Shown here: positions 24,496-33,586 of the stretch, piece by piece
Numbering within the stretch: position 1 is the stretch's first letter
How the letters are laid out: the number at the start of each line of letters is the position of its first letter
Assembly: GCA_945828095.1 (NCBI GenBank)
Contig: CALZOZ010000011.1
Span: 1 to 38,960 of the forward strand
Reading direction: 5' to 3'
Length of the DNA stretch: 38,960 nucleotides
From: an uncultured Clostridia bacterium
GTDB taxonomy: Bacteria; Bacillota; Clostridia; Peptostreptococcales; Anaerovoracaceae
Position numbers and translations under genes: made by a program
The notes under the pieces: model-generated
What the model was told of the DNA's origin: nothing
What the model saw: the letters and a program-made list of their open reading frames with translations, nothing else
Databases searched by the model: none

Positions 24496-25554
24496 ATGGA
24501 CTTTTTTGAGATATCAAGATGGGCAATTAAAAAAATGAAGCTGTTCCTCCTTTACTGGAGAAGGATTGTTTTCGCAAAAAATCACTTTAAATGCCCATGG
24601 TACAAAAAAATAAGGGCAAACATCTGCGGAGGCTTTTTAGCCGACCAGTGGATGCTTTACGACTTCGACCACAACGACAAAAGCGAGTACCTTTCCGAAT
24701 TCGACTGGTATCGTTCAAGATACATCAACGAACCTTTTGATTTCGTATGCAATAACAAGATAGCTTCTGCGGAAATTCTCAAACAGTATGTTAGAGTTCC
24801 TGAGAGCTATATGATAAAGAATAAAGGCTTTCTCAGCAGTTTCCAGAGCGTAGCCATGGAATATGAGGATGCGCTGACACTGCTTAAGGAAAAGGGAAAG
24901 ATGTTCTTTAAGCCATACGGCAAGGGCAAGGGTACCGGAGTAGTAATCATGACCTACGATTACGAAAAGGACATGCCTTGCATCGACCTTAAGCCTATGA
25001 GTGCAGAGGATTTTCTCGGCTACCTAAAGAAGCACGATGACTGGTTCCTGAGCGAAGCCATGGAGCAGCACAGCTACCTTAACAATATTTACGATAAGAC
25101 GGTAAACACCATCAGATTTATAACTCTGAAGGACCCGGAAACTCATCAGTTTAAAGTCTTCTTTGCGGTTCAGAGAATCGGCACCAAGGAAACAATTCCG
25201 GTAGACAACGGAAGCCGTGGAGGTCTGGTGGCAAACATAGATTTAGAGACAGGTGTGCTCAGCGAGGCAAGATGCCTCCACAACCGTAATGTATACAAGG
25301 TTCACCCTGATTCGGGGGCACCTATTGAAGGAGTACAGATCCCGGGCTGGCAGCAGCTTAAAAAAGACATGATAGACTTGGCTAACAAGCTGCCTTATAT
25401 GCATTTCATCGCATGGGATATTCTCATAACCGAGGAAGGACACTGCATCATTGAGGCCAACACATCCTCGGGAGTGAACATCATCCAGCTTTGGGGCGGA
25501 CAGCGAAACAAGGAACTGGGAGACTTCTACAGATACCATAAGGTTATCAAGTAG
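24496..25554 (+). CDS. Sugar-transfer-associated ATP-grasp protein
   Basis: A 352-residue protein of the ATP-grasp class found next to glycosyltransferase genes (ATPgrasp_ST type). ATP-grasp enzymes couple a carboxylate to an amine or similar nucleophile via an acyl phosphate. Visible are the ATP-binding loop MFFKPYGKGKGTGVVIM (residues about 136-152), the stretch VDNGSRGGLVANIDLETG and the Mg2+ ligands in HCIIEANTSSG (Glu and Asn of EAN intact). So it is probably active. AAGGAAAAAG precedes ATG. It likely adds an amino acid or peptide to the polymer made by the neighbouring genes; that is inference. Confidence 0.82.
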   Translation: MDFFEISRWAIKKMKLFLLYWRRIVFAKNHFKCPWYKKIRANICGGFLADQWMLYDFDHNDKSEYLSEFDWYRSRYINEPFDFVCNNKIASAEILKQYVRVPESYMIKNKGFLSSFQSVAMEYEDALTLLKEKGKMFFKPYGKGKGTGVVIMTYDYEKDMPCIDLKPMSAEDFLGYLKKHDDWFLSEAMEQHSYLNNIYDKTVNTIRFITLKDPETHQFKVFFAVQRIGTKETIPVDNGSRGGLVANIDLETGVLSEARCLHNRNVYKVHPDSGAPIEGVQIPGWQQLKKDMIDLANKLPYMHFIAWDILITEEGHCIIEANTSSGVNIIQLWGGQRNKELGDFYRYHKVIK

Positions 25555-25580
25555 GCATTCATATTTACAGAGGAAAAATT

Positions 25581-26171
25581 ATGAAATATATTATTATGGC
25601 CGACGGCAAAGGAACCCGCTGGCAGAATTATAATGATATACCCAAGCATTTCATCGAGATAAACGGTGAGACACTGCTTGAGAGAACTGTTAGACTTCTT
25701 CGGCAAGGTGACCCGGGATGCGAGGTTATAATCACATCCCACGACCCGCGCTACGAGGTGGAAGGAGCAAGGCGTTACGAGCCGAAGAACAACCACCTGG
25801 AAATCGACCGCTTTACCGAGGAACTCATCGAGGATAACGTTTGCTTCCTTTATGGGGACACATATTATTCCGAGGATGCTGCAGCGGCAATAATAGATAC
25901 TGCAGCTGAGGATATTCTTTTCTTCGGGAATCAGCGTTCCATCGTAGCTGTGAAGGTTGCTGACGGAGAGCTTTTCAGGAGTCATGTTGACAGAGTCAGA
26001 CAGCTGTTTATCGAGGGTAAAATAGAAAAATGCATCGGATGGCAGGTTTACCAGTCTTTCATGGGACTGCCTTTCGGTGAAAAAAAGATAGAGTCAAAGT
26101 ACGTTCTGCTTAAGGACGGAACCGAGGATTTCAATTCCCCAGAAGACTTTAACAGGAGGACAGGAAAGTAA
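25581..26171 (+). CDS. Small nucleotidyltransferase (sugar/polyol-phosphate)
   Basis: A 196-residue GT-A-fold NTP transferase. The N-terminus KYIIMADGKGTRWQNYNDIPKHFIEINGETLLERTV carries the nucleotide loop (G-x-G-T-R) and the sugar-phosphate-binding PKH segment. FLYGDTYYSEDA near residues 90-101 gives the metal Asp. It is shorter than typical sugar nucleotidyltransferases (240-300), ending soon after the core. It probably makes the activated precursor used in this operon, but the substrate is not clear. GAGG precedes ATG; the stop shares one base with the next start. Confidence 0.8.
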   Translation: MKYIIMADGKGTRWQNYNDIPKHFIEINGETLLERTVRLLRQGDPGCEVIITSHDPRYEVEGARRYEPKNNHLEIDRFTEELIEDNVCFLYGDTYYSEDAAAAIIDTAAEDILFFGNQRSIVAVKVADGELFRSHVDRVRQLFIEGKIEKCIGWQVYQSFMGLPFGEKKIESKYVLLKDGTEDFNSPEDFNRRTGK

Positions 26172-28411
26172 TGGGATTAAAAAAATTAGTTGTAAACGCC
26201 CTTGCACTGGGTCCAACTTCAAAGGGATTTACCGGCGGAGAAGCAAGGCGCTGGGTAAGAGAGGTTTACAGACATAAAACCAGAGACTACGGGTTTTCAC
26301 GTAAGGAAACAAATTGGGCCATAAAAAGAGGCTTTATGCCTGAGCAGGTTGCCAGAATGGGACTTACTGAGGAAAACTACCGCGACTATATTTCAGCGAA
26401 GGATTACGCCTTCTTAAGACCGCTTAACGGAACCTACAGCAAGTGGATTACGGATAAGGTGACCATCCATACAATCTTCAAGCCTTTCCGTCAGTACATG
26501 CCGACGCTGTACTATCAGCTGAGCAAACGCTATGACGAAACACAGATCATCCCTTTATATAATGATGAAGCCGGAGATACTTTTGAAGATGTGCTGGAAC
26601 TAATCAAGGAAAAACAAGCTGTCACTGCAGCACCTGCAAACGGAGTTTCTGCCAGCACAATCGAATACAGAGAGGGAAGCTTTTTCTTTGACGGGGAAAA
26701 GCTCAGCGAAAGCGGATTGAAGACCAAGCTTGAAGGTTACAGGGCTACCATCGTAATCAAGGAAAAAGTGGTAACTTCTGAGATTGTGGACAATGGAGTT
26801 CTGAATCTGATAGTATTCAATGAATTCGGTGACAATCCGGTAATCGGAGATGCTTTTTTCGTGTTTGACGAGTATGAAACCAAGCCTCTTCGTACCTATG
26901 CTCAGAGAAAGGCAGACAGCCTTGAGGAAGAGGATGTGCTGGATGATAAATTCAAAGAAATAAAGGCCGAAGTGGTAGATGCCGCTTCCGGTATGTGGAG
27001 AGATAAGAAGGTTCCTCACTGGGATGAAATAACAGAGGTAATTGACAGCCTTTGCAGATTCGTGCCGCAGCTTGAGTTCTTCGGCGCAGAAATCGTTATC
27101 AGCCCTGAGGGCTTTTCTATCACCAGAATGGTAAATCATCCGGAATATCCGGCCTGCAAACCTTTCAGCAAGGAAACATCAGCATATCTGGCAAGAAAGG
27201 TAGAGCAGAAAAAGGAAGCTTTTGCAAAGAGCGGTACACGCATCAGCAGAGGATTTAAAAAGGTAAAGCTCAAGGTGAGAGCAGCCTTTGCAAGAACATT
27301 CTATCCTGCAGGATTGGTGCCTTACCTTTCCATAAGATGGATACAGGACGTGTGGAAAGACTTCACAACCAATAAGGAAACAACCCTTAAGCAGAAGCTC
27401 TGGGCCTACAGACACGGTTTCCTTTCCTACAGACTGCTGCAGTACGGCATAACCGAGGAAAACTACGGAGAATATATATCCGACTTTGAATATAAATGGC
27501 TCAGACACATAAACCCTAAGTACAGAAAGTGGATGGAGGACAAGATTACGGTCAAGTATATCTGCTCGGAGTTCAATCAGTTCTTCCCGGAATATTACTA
27601 CCACATTATCTGTAAAAACGGAAATAACAAGGTTATTTCAATGATGGACCTGCCAGAGGGCTATACCAACGAGTTTGAGGATATTTTTAAGCTGGTTCAG
27701 GAAAAGGGAGTGCTGGCTCTCAAGCCGGATGAAGGTTCCCACGGTGACGGTTTCTACAAGTTCACCTACGAAGACGGAAAGTATCAGCTGAACTACAAGG
27801 ACGCCACCAAGCAGGAGGTCCTGGACATTTTAGAGGATATCAACAATCAGTATCTGGTTACCGAATATATAAACATGTGTGATGAGCTTAAGAGAGTATA
27901 TGACGGCTCCGTTAATACGGTGAGAATGATCGTATTTAAGAAAGACGGCAAGAACCCTCAGGTTGGCAACGCATATGTGCGTTTCGGCTCTAAAAAGACA
28001 GGCGCTGTTGACAATGTGGGAGCAGGCGGAATGACGGCTACAATAGATGTGGAAACAGGACGTTTCCACGATGCGAAGATTGTAATGAGCAATTCAATTG
28101 AGGACTGCCCGATTCACCCTGATACAGGAGTTCCTATCGAAGGATACCTGCCCCATTGGGATCAGGTTAAGGAGGATGTGCTCGCCGTTACAAAGTCAAT
28201 AAAACAGCTGGAGTGGTTCGGTGTGGACCTTGCGGTAACAAACGACGGAATCAAATTCCCGGAAATCAACAGATTCCCTGACTACCCGGCAGTTGAAAAA
28301 TACACAAAACCTACCAGAGAATATCTTTTAATGAAGCTGGCAGGAAAGAAGATGATGTTCGGCTATGATGAGAAACCGAACAAGACTTTGGTTCACCTTC
28401 CTAAGAGATAG
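26171..28411 (+). CDS. Double ATP-grasp protein with degenerate first half
   Basis: A 746-residue protein made of two related halves. Both contain W-(V/I)-x-(E/D)-V-(Y/W) at the start, a GLTEENYRDYIS / GITEENYGEYIS motif, then a core ending HPEYPA / FPDYPA. The second half (about 385-746) has an intact ATP-grasp: LKPDEGSHGDGF near 515-526, VDNVGAGGMTATIDVETG near 611-628 and the Mg2+ motif PEINRFPDYP near 697. The first half lacks the glycine loop and the VDN motif, and the Glu and Asn of PEIN are Arg and Val (ITRMVNHPEYP). It is thus a pseudo-enzyme domain fused to an active one. It is related to the single ATP-grasp upstream. Confidence 0.82.
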   Translation: MGLKKLVVNALALGPTSKGFTGGEARRWVREVYRHKTRDYGFSRKETNWAIKRGFMPEQVARMGLTEENYRDYISAKDYAFLRPLNGTYSKWITDKVTIHTIFKPFRQYMPTLYYQLSKRYDETQIIPLYNDEAGDTFEDVLELIKEKQAVTAAPANGVSASTIEYREGSFFFDGEKLSESGLKTKLEGYRATIVIKEKVVTSEIVDNGVLNLIVFNEFGDNPVIGDAFFVFDEYETKPLRTYAQRKADSLEEEDVLDDKFKEIKAEVVDAASGMWRDKKVPHWDEITEVIDSLCRFVPQLEFFGAEIVISPEGFSITRMVNHPEYPACKPFSKETSAYLARKVEQKKEAFAKSGTRISRGFKKVKLKVRAAFARTFYPAGLVPYLSIRWIQDVWKDFTTNKETTLKQKLWAYRHGFLSYRLLQYGITEENYGEYISDFEYKWLRHINPKYRKWMEDKITVKYICSEFNQFFPEYYYHIICKNGNNKVISMMDLPEGYTNEFEDIFKLVQEKGVLALKPDEGSHGDGFYKFTYEDGKYQLNYKDATKQEVLDILEDINNQYLVTEYINMCDELKRVYDGSVNTVRMIVFKKDGKNPQVGNAYVRFGSKKTGAVDNVGAGGMTATIDVETGRFHDAKIVMSNSIEDCPIHPDTGVPIEGYLPHWDQVKEDVLAVTKSIKQLEWFGVDLAVTNDGIKFPEINRFPDYPAVEKYTKPTREYLLMKLAGKKMMFGYDEKPNKTLVHLPKR

Positions 28412-28438
28412 GCAGAACCTGATGAAAAGAGGTTAATT

Positions 28439-29245
28439 TTGAGTACACTTAAAGAGATACTTACTGATCATTTTCAATACAGAACGCAGCTTGTAAAGTT
28501 AGCCAAGGCAGACCTTAAGAAGACCTACAGCGGTTCGGTTCTAGGCTGGAGCTGGGCGCTTATCAGACCGTCTATTCTTATATTCGTTTTCTGGTTTGCA
28601 TTCGCATTCGGACTTAGAAAAGGCGGGGATGTTGACGGATATCCTTTCTTCCTGTGGCTCATTGCAGGCATGATACCATGGTTTTATATGCGGGATATGA
28701 TTACAGGCGGTGCAGGATCTATAAGAAAGTATAAGTATCTGGTAACAAAGATAAAGTTTCCTACATCGACCATACCGACTTTTGTCAGCATGGCTCTGAT
28801 GGTAAGCCATATAGGTCTGGTGGCAGTAATGATACTTATATACATGGGATTCGGGTATATGCCTACGATTTATTATCTGCAGATTCCTCTTTATATGCTG
28901 ATTATGTTCCTGTTCTTCACCTCATGGGGATTGTTTTCGGGTCTTCTTTCGGCCATAAGCAAAGACTTCCTCAATTTGGTGAAATCCTTGACACAGGCAC
29001 TGTTCTGGATGTCAGGCATCCTCTATGATGCATCGACTATCGACAATGAGGTAATAAGAGGCATTCTTCTGTTTAACCCGGTGACTATTATCGCCAACGG
29101 TTATAGAAACGTATTTATCAAGCATGTCTGGTTCTGGGAAGAATGGCAGCAGCTTGTTAACTTTGCCATCGTATATGTAATAATGGTGATACTGTCTGTG
29201 TGGGCATACAGACGGCTTAAAAAGGAAATTCCGGACATTCTCTAG
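28439..29245 (+). CDS. ABC-2 type polysaccharide/teichoic acid exporter, permease
   Basis: A 268-residue membrane protein of the TagG/RfbA/KpsM type with six hydrophobic segments (about 34-54, 64-80, 112-132, 145-165, 178-195, 235-255). The amphipathic N-terminus and GSVLGWSWALIRPSILIFVFWFAF are typical. It exports the finished lipid-linked polymer. The start is TTG 28439: AAAGAGG at 28426-28432 is 6 bp upstream and the next residues, STLKEILTDH, look like a normal family N-terminus. The weak start codon may keep levels low. Confidence 0.9.
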   Translation: MSTLKEILTDHFQYRTQLVKLAKADLKKTYSGSVLGWSWALIRPSILIFVFWFAFAFGLRKGGDVDGYPFFLWLIAGMIPWFYMRDMITGGAGSIRKYKYLVTKIKFPTSTIPTFVSMALMVSHIGLVAVMILIYMGFGYMPTIYYLQIPLYMLIMFLFFTSWGLFSGLLSAISKDFLNLVKSLTQALFWMSGILYDASTIDNEVIRGILLFNPVTIIANGYRNVFIKHVWFWEEWQQLVNFAIVYVIMVILSVWAYRRLKKEIPDIL

Positions 29246-29263
29246 AGGAAAAGGGGAGGCCAG

Positions 29264-30037
29264 ATGAGTAATACAGTAATTGAATTTAAAAATGTGACTA
29301 AAACATACAAGCTTTTTAAGAGCGATAGACAAAGGTTTAAGTCTATATTCAGCAAAAAAGCTTCATACAAGAAGAAAGTGGCTGTAAACAACCTGTCATT
29401 TAAGATTGAAAAGGGAGAGTCTGTAGCGCTGTTCGGAAAAAACGGCGCCGGAAAATCAACAATCTTAAAGATGATTACCGGAGTTGCATATCCTACATCG
29501 GGGGAAATCACAGTAAACGGCAGAGTAAGTGCATTGCTTGAGCTTACTGCAGGCTTTGACCCGGAATTTACCGGCCGTGAAAACATATATTTCAGAGGGC
29601 AGCTTTTCGGAATGAGCAACGATGAAATCAGGGAACTTGAGCCTGAGATTGTTGATTTTGCAGATCTCAATGACTATATAGATCAGCCGGTAAGAACGTA
29701 TTCCAGCGGTATGAAGGCAAGACTGGGATTTGCAATTAATGTAAGCATTAAACCTGAAATACTTATCGTTGACGAGGCACTTTCTGTTGGGGACAGTGAA
29801 TTTAAAAAGAAGTGCCTTGAAAAAATAAATCAGATAGTAGGGGAAAAGGATGTGACGTTCCTGTTTGTAACTCACTCCACGGGAGTAGCTAAGTCCTTCT
29901 GCAAACGGGGAATGGTAATGAGGCAGGGAAAACTTCTTTTTGACAGCAGTATTGACGAAGCAATAGATTTTTACCAAAAGACACTTGAAGAGGATGAGAG
30001 CAAGAAAAAGAAAGGCAAGGGGATTTTTGAGCAATGA
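29264..30037 (+). CDS. ABC exporter ATPase, TagH-like
   Basis: A 257-residue ABC ATPase paired with the preceding permease. Walker A is GKNGAGKST, the signature region is TYSSGMKARLGFA, Walker B is ILIVDEALSVGD, and the switch His is in FVTHSTG. The N-terminal insert FKSDRQRFKSIFSKKASYKKK before the first strand is common in teichoic acid and O-antigen exporters. No long extracytoplasmic C-terminal tail is present, unlike Bacillus TagH. GGGGAGG precedes ATG, and the stop overlaps the start of the LCP gene (ATGA). Confidence 0.92.
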   Translation: MSNTVIEFKNVTKTYKLFKSDRQRFKSIFSKKASYKKKVAVNNLSFKIEKGESVALFGKNGAGKSTILKMITGVAYPTSGEITVNGRVSALLELTAGFDPEFTGRENIYFRGQLFGMSNDEIRELEPEIVDFADLNDYIDQPVRTYSSGMKARLGFAINVSIKPEILIVDEALSVGDSEFKKKCLEKINQIVGEKDVTFLFVTHSTGVAKSFCKRGMVMRQGKLLFDSSIDEAIDFYQKTLEEDESKKKKGKGIFEQ

Positions 30038-31419
30038 GCAGAACAGAGAGAAAAGAAAAGGAAAAGAAGAGCTTTAAGCAATGGGTTAATGGATTAAAAA
30101 CATGGCAGAAGATTACAATTCTTACGGCTACCATTGTTATCCTGGCCATTTTAATCGTGGGAATAGTGGTATACGGATATTTCAACGGCATTATTAACGA
30201 AATGCATGAGCCTACGCCGGAGGATTATGACCTTTCACTGGTGGATGTGGACGGCTATATAAATATCCTTCTGCTGGGTGTGGACAGCCGTGATATGAGC
30301 AATATAAAGGGAACGCGAAGCGATATGATAATGATCGCCAGCATAAACAAGGAAACAAACGATGTTAAACTGACATCTGTTTATCGTGATACTTTCCTTA
30401 AGCTTGGTGATACATCCACATACGATAAGATTACCCACGCCTGCGTATACGGCGGACCGGAGATGACCATGAAGTCTCTGAATCAGGCCATGGACCTGAA
30501 TATAACCAACTATGCAATAGTAAACTTTAAAGCTGTTGCTGATCTGGTAGATGCTATAGGCGGCATAACGGTGGATGTGCAGCAGGGAGAAATCTATCAG
30601 CTTAACAAGTACACTAAAGCTACCGCAAGAAATATAGGACGCAAAAACTATAATCTTGTCAAGGAGCCGGGAGTGCAGACCCTTGAAGGGGTGCAGGCTG
30701 TATCCTATGGCAGAATCAGAAAGGGCGTCGGCGATGACTTCAAGAGAACCGAGAGAATGAGAATTGTAGTCTCCAAGGTTTTCGAAAAAGCCAAGACTAT
30801 GACTTTCGGCGACCTTAAGAAAATCATAGATATGATGGTTCCTCAGGTTAAGACAAACCTGACAATGAATGACATACTGGCTTTAGGCGTAAGGCTTCCT
30901 CAGTATAATATTTCAACAGGAAGCGGCTGGCCGTATAAGTGGACTACAGGATTGATAAATAAGGTTTCATATGTATTCCCTGCAGGGCTTGCAGTAAATA
31001 CTACAATGCTTCATCAGGAGGTTTTCGGTCAGACTGATTATGTGCCGTCTGCAACAGTAAATACTATCAGCAATGAAATTGTGGCAAGAATAGGAGCGGC
31101 TAGAAAGGCAAATGAAATCAAAAACGAAAAAGAGGGCGAAAGCAAGCCTGATGACAATGTAAACGTGCCTGAAAAACCAGGCGATACTGATTCGGGGACA
31201 GTTGAGCCAACCGAGCCGACTGAGCCTGCAGACCCGGGAACAAACGAGCCGACCGAACCAACTGAGCCTGCAAATCCGGGAACAGATGAGCCAGCTGAGC
31301 CTGTAGATCCGGGAGCAGGGAGTGTGGACACGGGAACAGATAATCCCCCGGCTGCGGATGCAGCCTCAAGCGGAGGAGGCAGTTCACAAGGCACCCGCAG
31401 CGGGGAAGAAGCGGCGTAG
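30034..31419 (+). CDS. LCP family wall polymer ligase with Pro/Glu/Thr tail
   Basis: A 461-residue LytR-CpsA-Psr protein that transfers lipid-linked glycopolymers to peptidoglycan on the outside of the membrane. A basic N-terminus and one membrane helix (about 25-48) are followed by the LCP domain: NILLLGVDSRD, GTRSDMIMIASI with the catalytic-site Arg and Asp, TSVYRDTFL and GVQAVSYGRIRK. After about residue 365 comes a low-complexity tail with repeated EPTEPTEPADPGT units, probably a wall-spanning spacer, ending in a Ser/Gly-rich stretch. It is translationally coupled to the exporter ATPase and is the last gene of the operon. Confidence 0.93.
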   Translation: MSRTERKEKEKKSFKQWVNGLKTWQKITILTATIVILAILIVGIVVYGYFNGIINEMHEPTPEDYDLSLVDVDGYINILLLGVDSRDMSNIKGTRSDMIMIASINKETNDVKLTSVYRDTFLKLGDTSTYDKITHACVYGGPEMTMKSLNQAMDLNITNYAIVNFKAVADLVDAIGGITVDVQQGEIYQLNKYTKATARNIGRKNYNLVKEPGVQTLEGVQAVSYGRIRKGVGDDFKRTERMRIVVSKVFEKAKTMTFGDLKKIIDMMVPQVKTNLTMNDILALGVRLPQYNISTGSGWPYKWTTGLINKVSYVFPAGLAVNTTMLHQEVFGQTDYVPSATVNTISNEIVARIGAARKANEIKNEKEGESKPDDNVNVPEKPGDTDSGTVEPTEPTEPADPGTNEPTEPTEPANPGTDEPAEPVDPGAGSVDTGTDNPPAADAASSGGGSSQGTRSGEEAA

Positions 31420-31571
31420 AAGCCTGCGCATTTGCACTATTTTGTGTGCAGCTTCTTGCTTTGCGGAATTATTGTTCTGCAGGGACCCCGATTTTCAGGG
31501 CTAAGAAACCAAATAAAATATACACATTGTAAAGAAAAATTTGAAAATATTGAAGGAAAAGGTGATTTAAA

Positions 31572-33317
31572 ATGGCTAAAGAAAAATTAAACTGGGAAGA
31601 CGAGCAGGTAAGACATGACTACAGACATACTGCATCACATATTATGGCACAGGCTGTAAAGCGCTTATGGCCTGATACCAAGCTGGCAATCGGACCGGCT
31701 ATCGACAACGGTTTCTACTATGACTTCGATACCGAGCACAAGTTCTCAGAAGAGGATTTCCTCAAGATTCAGAAGGAAATGAAAAAGATTGTTCAGGCAA
31801 ATTATCCACTGGAAAGATTTGAGCTTCCTCGTGAAGAGGCAATTAAATTTATGGAAGAAAAGAACGAGCCTTACAAGGTTGAACTCATTCAGGACTTACC
31901 TGAAGACGCTGTTATCTCCTTCTACAAGCAGGGAGATTTCGTAGACCTCTGCGCAGGACCTCACATGGCTTCAACAGGCCAGATCAAGGCCTTCAAGATT
32001 ATGAGCGTTGCAGGCGCATACTGGAGAGGCGACTCCGACAGACAGATGCTTCAGAGAATTTATGCAACTGCTTTCCCTTCACAGGAACAGCTTGACGAAT
32101 ACATCGCAAAGATGGAAGAGGCAAAGAAGCGTGACCATCGTAAAATAGGCAAGGAAATGGATTTATTCATGCTGACAGATGAAGGTCCGGGATTCCCGTT
32201 CTTCCTTCCAAAGGGCATGATTATCAGAAACGAACTCGAAGCTTTCTGGAGAGCTGAGCACAGAAAGAGAGGCTATGAGGAAATCAAGACTCCGCTTATC
32301 TTAAACGAGCAGCTTTGGAGAACTTCAGGTCACTGGGATCACTACAAGGATAACATGTACTTCACCAAGATTGACGATGAAGATTACGCAGTAAAGCCTA
32401 TGAACTGCCCGGGTTCCATGCTCACATACAAGCGTAAAATGTGGTCCTACAGAGACTTCCCTATCCGCTGCGGAGAACTGGGACAGGTGCACCGACACGA
32501 GCTTTCAGGTGCGCTTCACGGACTTATGAGAGTAAGAACCTTCACTCAGGACGATGCTCATATCTTTATGCTGCCTGAACAGGTAAACGAAGAAATCAAG
32601 AATGTTGCAAAATTCTGCGATGATGTATATAAGATGTTCGGATTCGAATACCATGTAGAGCTTTCCACAAGACCGGAAGACTCCATGGGAACTGACGAAG
32701 AATGGGAAATGGCAGAAAACGCTCTCAGAAGCGCAATTGAGGAAATGGGAGTGCCTTTCGTAATTAACGAAGGAGACGGTGCCTTCTATGGACCTAAGCT
32801 GGACTTCCACCTTCAGGACTCCATCGGCAGAACATGGCAGTGCGGAACTATACAGCTCGACATGCAGATGCCTCAGAGATTCGACCTTACTTATGTTGGA
32901 CCAGACAACGAAAAGCACAGACCTATCATGATTCACCGTGTAATCTTCGGTTCCATCGAAAGATTCATCGGTATCCTGACAGAGCACTGTGCAGGTAAAT
33001 TCCCTCTGTGGCTGGCTCCTGTACAGGTTAAGCTGCTCACAGTAACAGAAAAGTTTGCTCCTTATGCAGAAGAGGTTGCTAAGAAGCTGGAGGAAGCAGG
33101 ACTTCGCGTAGAGCTTGATATCAGAAACGAAAAGATTGGCTACAAGCTGAGAGAGGCAAGAAACGAAAGAGTAAGCTATATCGGTGTTATCGGTGAAAGA
33201 GAAGCCGAAGCAGGAACACTCACCGTTCGTTCAAGCAAGGCTGGAGAACTTGGCGAAATGTCAGTTGAAGACTTCACAGCTAAGCTTCTTGAAGAAATCA
33301 AGAGTAAAGCGATGTAG
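31572..33317 (+). CDS. thrS: Threonyl-tRNA synthetase lacking the TGS domain
   Basis: A 581-residue class II synthetase. It starts directly at the editing domain (HTASHIMAQAV gives the HxxxH zinc motif; DLCAGPHM gives CxxxH), so the N-terminal TGS domain of about 60 residues is missing. The catalytic core is intact: AVKPMNCPGSM, RCGELGQVHRHELSGALHGLMRVRTFTQDDAHIF (motif 2), and the HRVIFGSIERFIGILTEH motif 3. The anticodon-binding domain closes the protein. AAAGGTG precedes ATG, and no upstream frame encodes a TGS. TGS-less forms are known in some Firmicutes. Strong codon bias suggests high expression. No T-box was recognised upstream. Confidence 0.95.
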   Translation: MAKEKLNWEDEQVRHDYRHTASHIMAQAVKRLWPDTKLAIGPAIDNGFYYDFDTEHKFSEEDFLKIQKEMKKIVQANYPLERFELPREEAIKFMEEKNEPYKVELIQDLPEDAVISFYKQGDFVDLCAGPHMASTGQIKAFKIMSVAGAYWRGDSDRQMLQRIYATAFPSQEQLDEYIAKMEEAKKRDHRKIGKEMDLFMLTDEGPGFPFFLPKGMIIRNELEAFWRAEHRKRGYEEIKTPLILNEQLWRTSGHWDHYKDNMYFTKIDDEDYAVKPMNCPGSMLTYKRKMWSYRDFPIRCGELGQVHRHELSGALHGLMRVRTFTQDDAHIFMLPEQVNEEIKNVAKFCDDVYKMFGFEYHVELSTRPEDSMGTDEEWEMAENALRSAIEEMGVPFVINEGDGAFYGPKLDFHLQDSIGRTWQCGTIQLDMQMPQRFDLTYVGPDNEKHRPIMIHRVIFGSIERFIGILTEHCAGKFPLWLAPVQVKLLTVTEKFAPYAEEVAKKLEEAGLRVELDIRNEKIGYKLREARNERVSYIGVIGEREAEAGTLTVRSSKAGELGEMSVEDFTAKLLEEIKSKAM

Positions 33318-33351
33318 TAAGAGAAAAACAAAAAACTGTAATTTGGATATG

Positions 33352-33391
33352 TACCCTCTTTACTGGACAAACCAGTAAGGAGGGTATTTTT
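33352..33391 (+). terminator. Terminator of thrS
   Basis: TACCCTCTTTACTGG (33352-33366), loop, CCAGTAAGGAGGGTA (33372-33386), one G-U pair in 15, followed by TTTTT. Confidence 0.93.
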
Positions 33392-33415
33392 ATGCGTTAC
33401 AGTTATGAATTGAAC

Positions 33416-33532
33416 CTAAACCTCGTAGGCCACGAGAGCGACCGCTTTGCCCGAGGATTGATTGAGCTTTTCCTGAGCCTCTGAGATAATTTTTAAATCT
33501 TCCGGGCTAAGCTTGGCAAAATTATTTTGCAT
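33416..33532 (-). CDS. Small protein of 38 residues
   Basis: Not recognised. It begins MQNNFAKLSPEDLKIISEAQ and ends SSGKAVALVAYEV. It has no membrane helix and looks like one or two soluble helices with a short C-terminal strand. It is called because AGGAGGT at 33547-33541 lies exactly 8 nt before ATG on the minus strand, one of the best ribosome sites in the window. The frame follows the TIM-barrel gene by 54 bp on the same strand, so it may be cotranscribed with it. Confidence 0.6.
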   Translation of the reverse strand: MQNNFAKLSPEDLKIISEAQEKLNQSSGKAVALVAYEV

Positions 33533-33586
33533 CCTATATCACCTCCTGCATTTATTATTTTCTGAGGAGGTCAATATTATTTCACT

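Noticed and set aside
31038..31394. Antisense Ser/Gly/Val-rich ORF
   Set aside because: It is the mirror of the Pro/Glu/Thr repeat tail of the LCP gene and has no ribosome site.
31420..31571. T-box leader of thrS
   Set aside because: The gap is short and lacks the conserved T-box sequence and a terminator.
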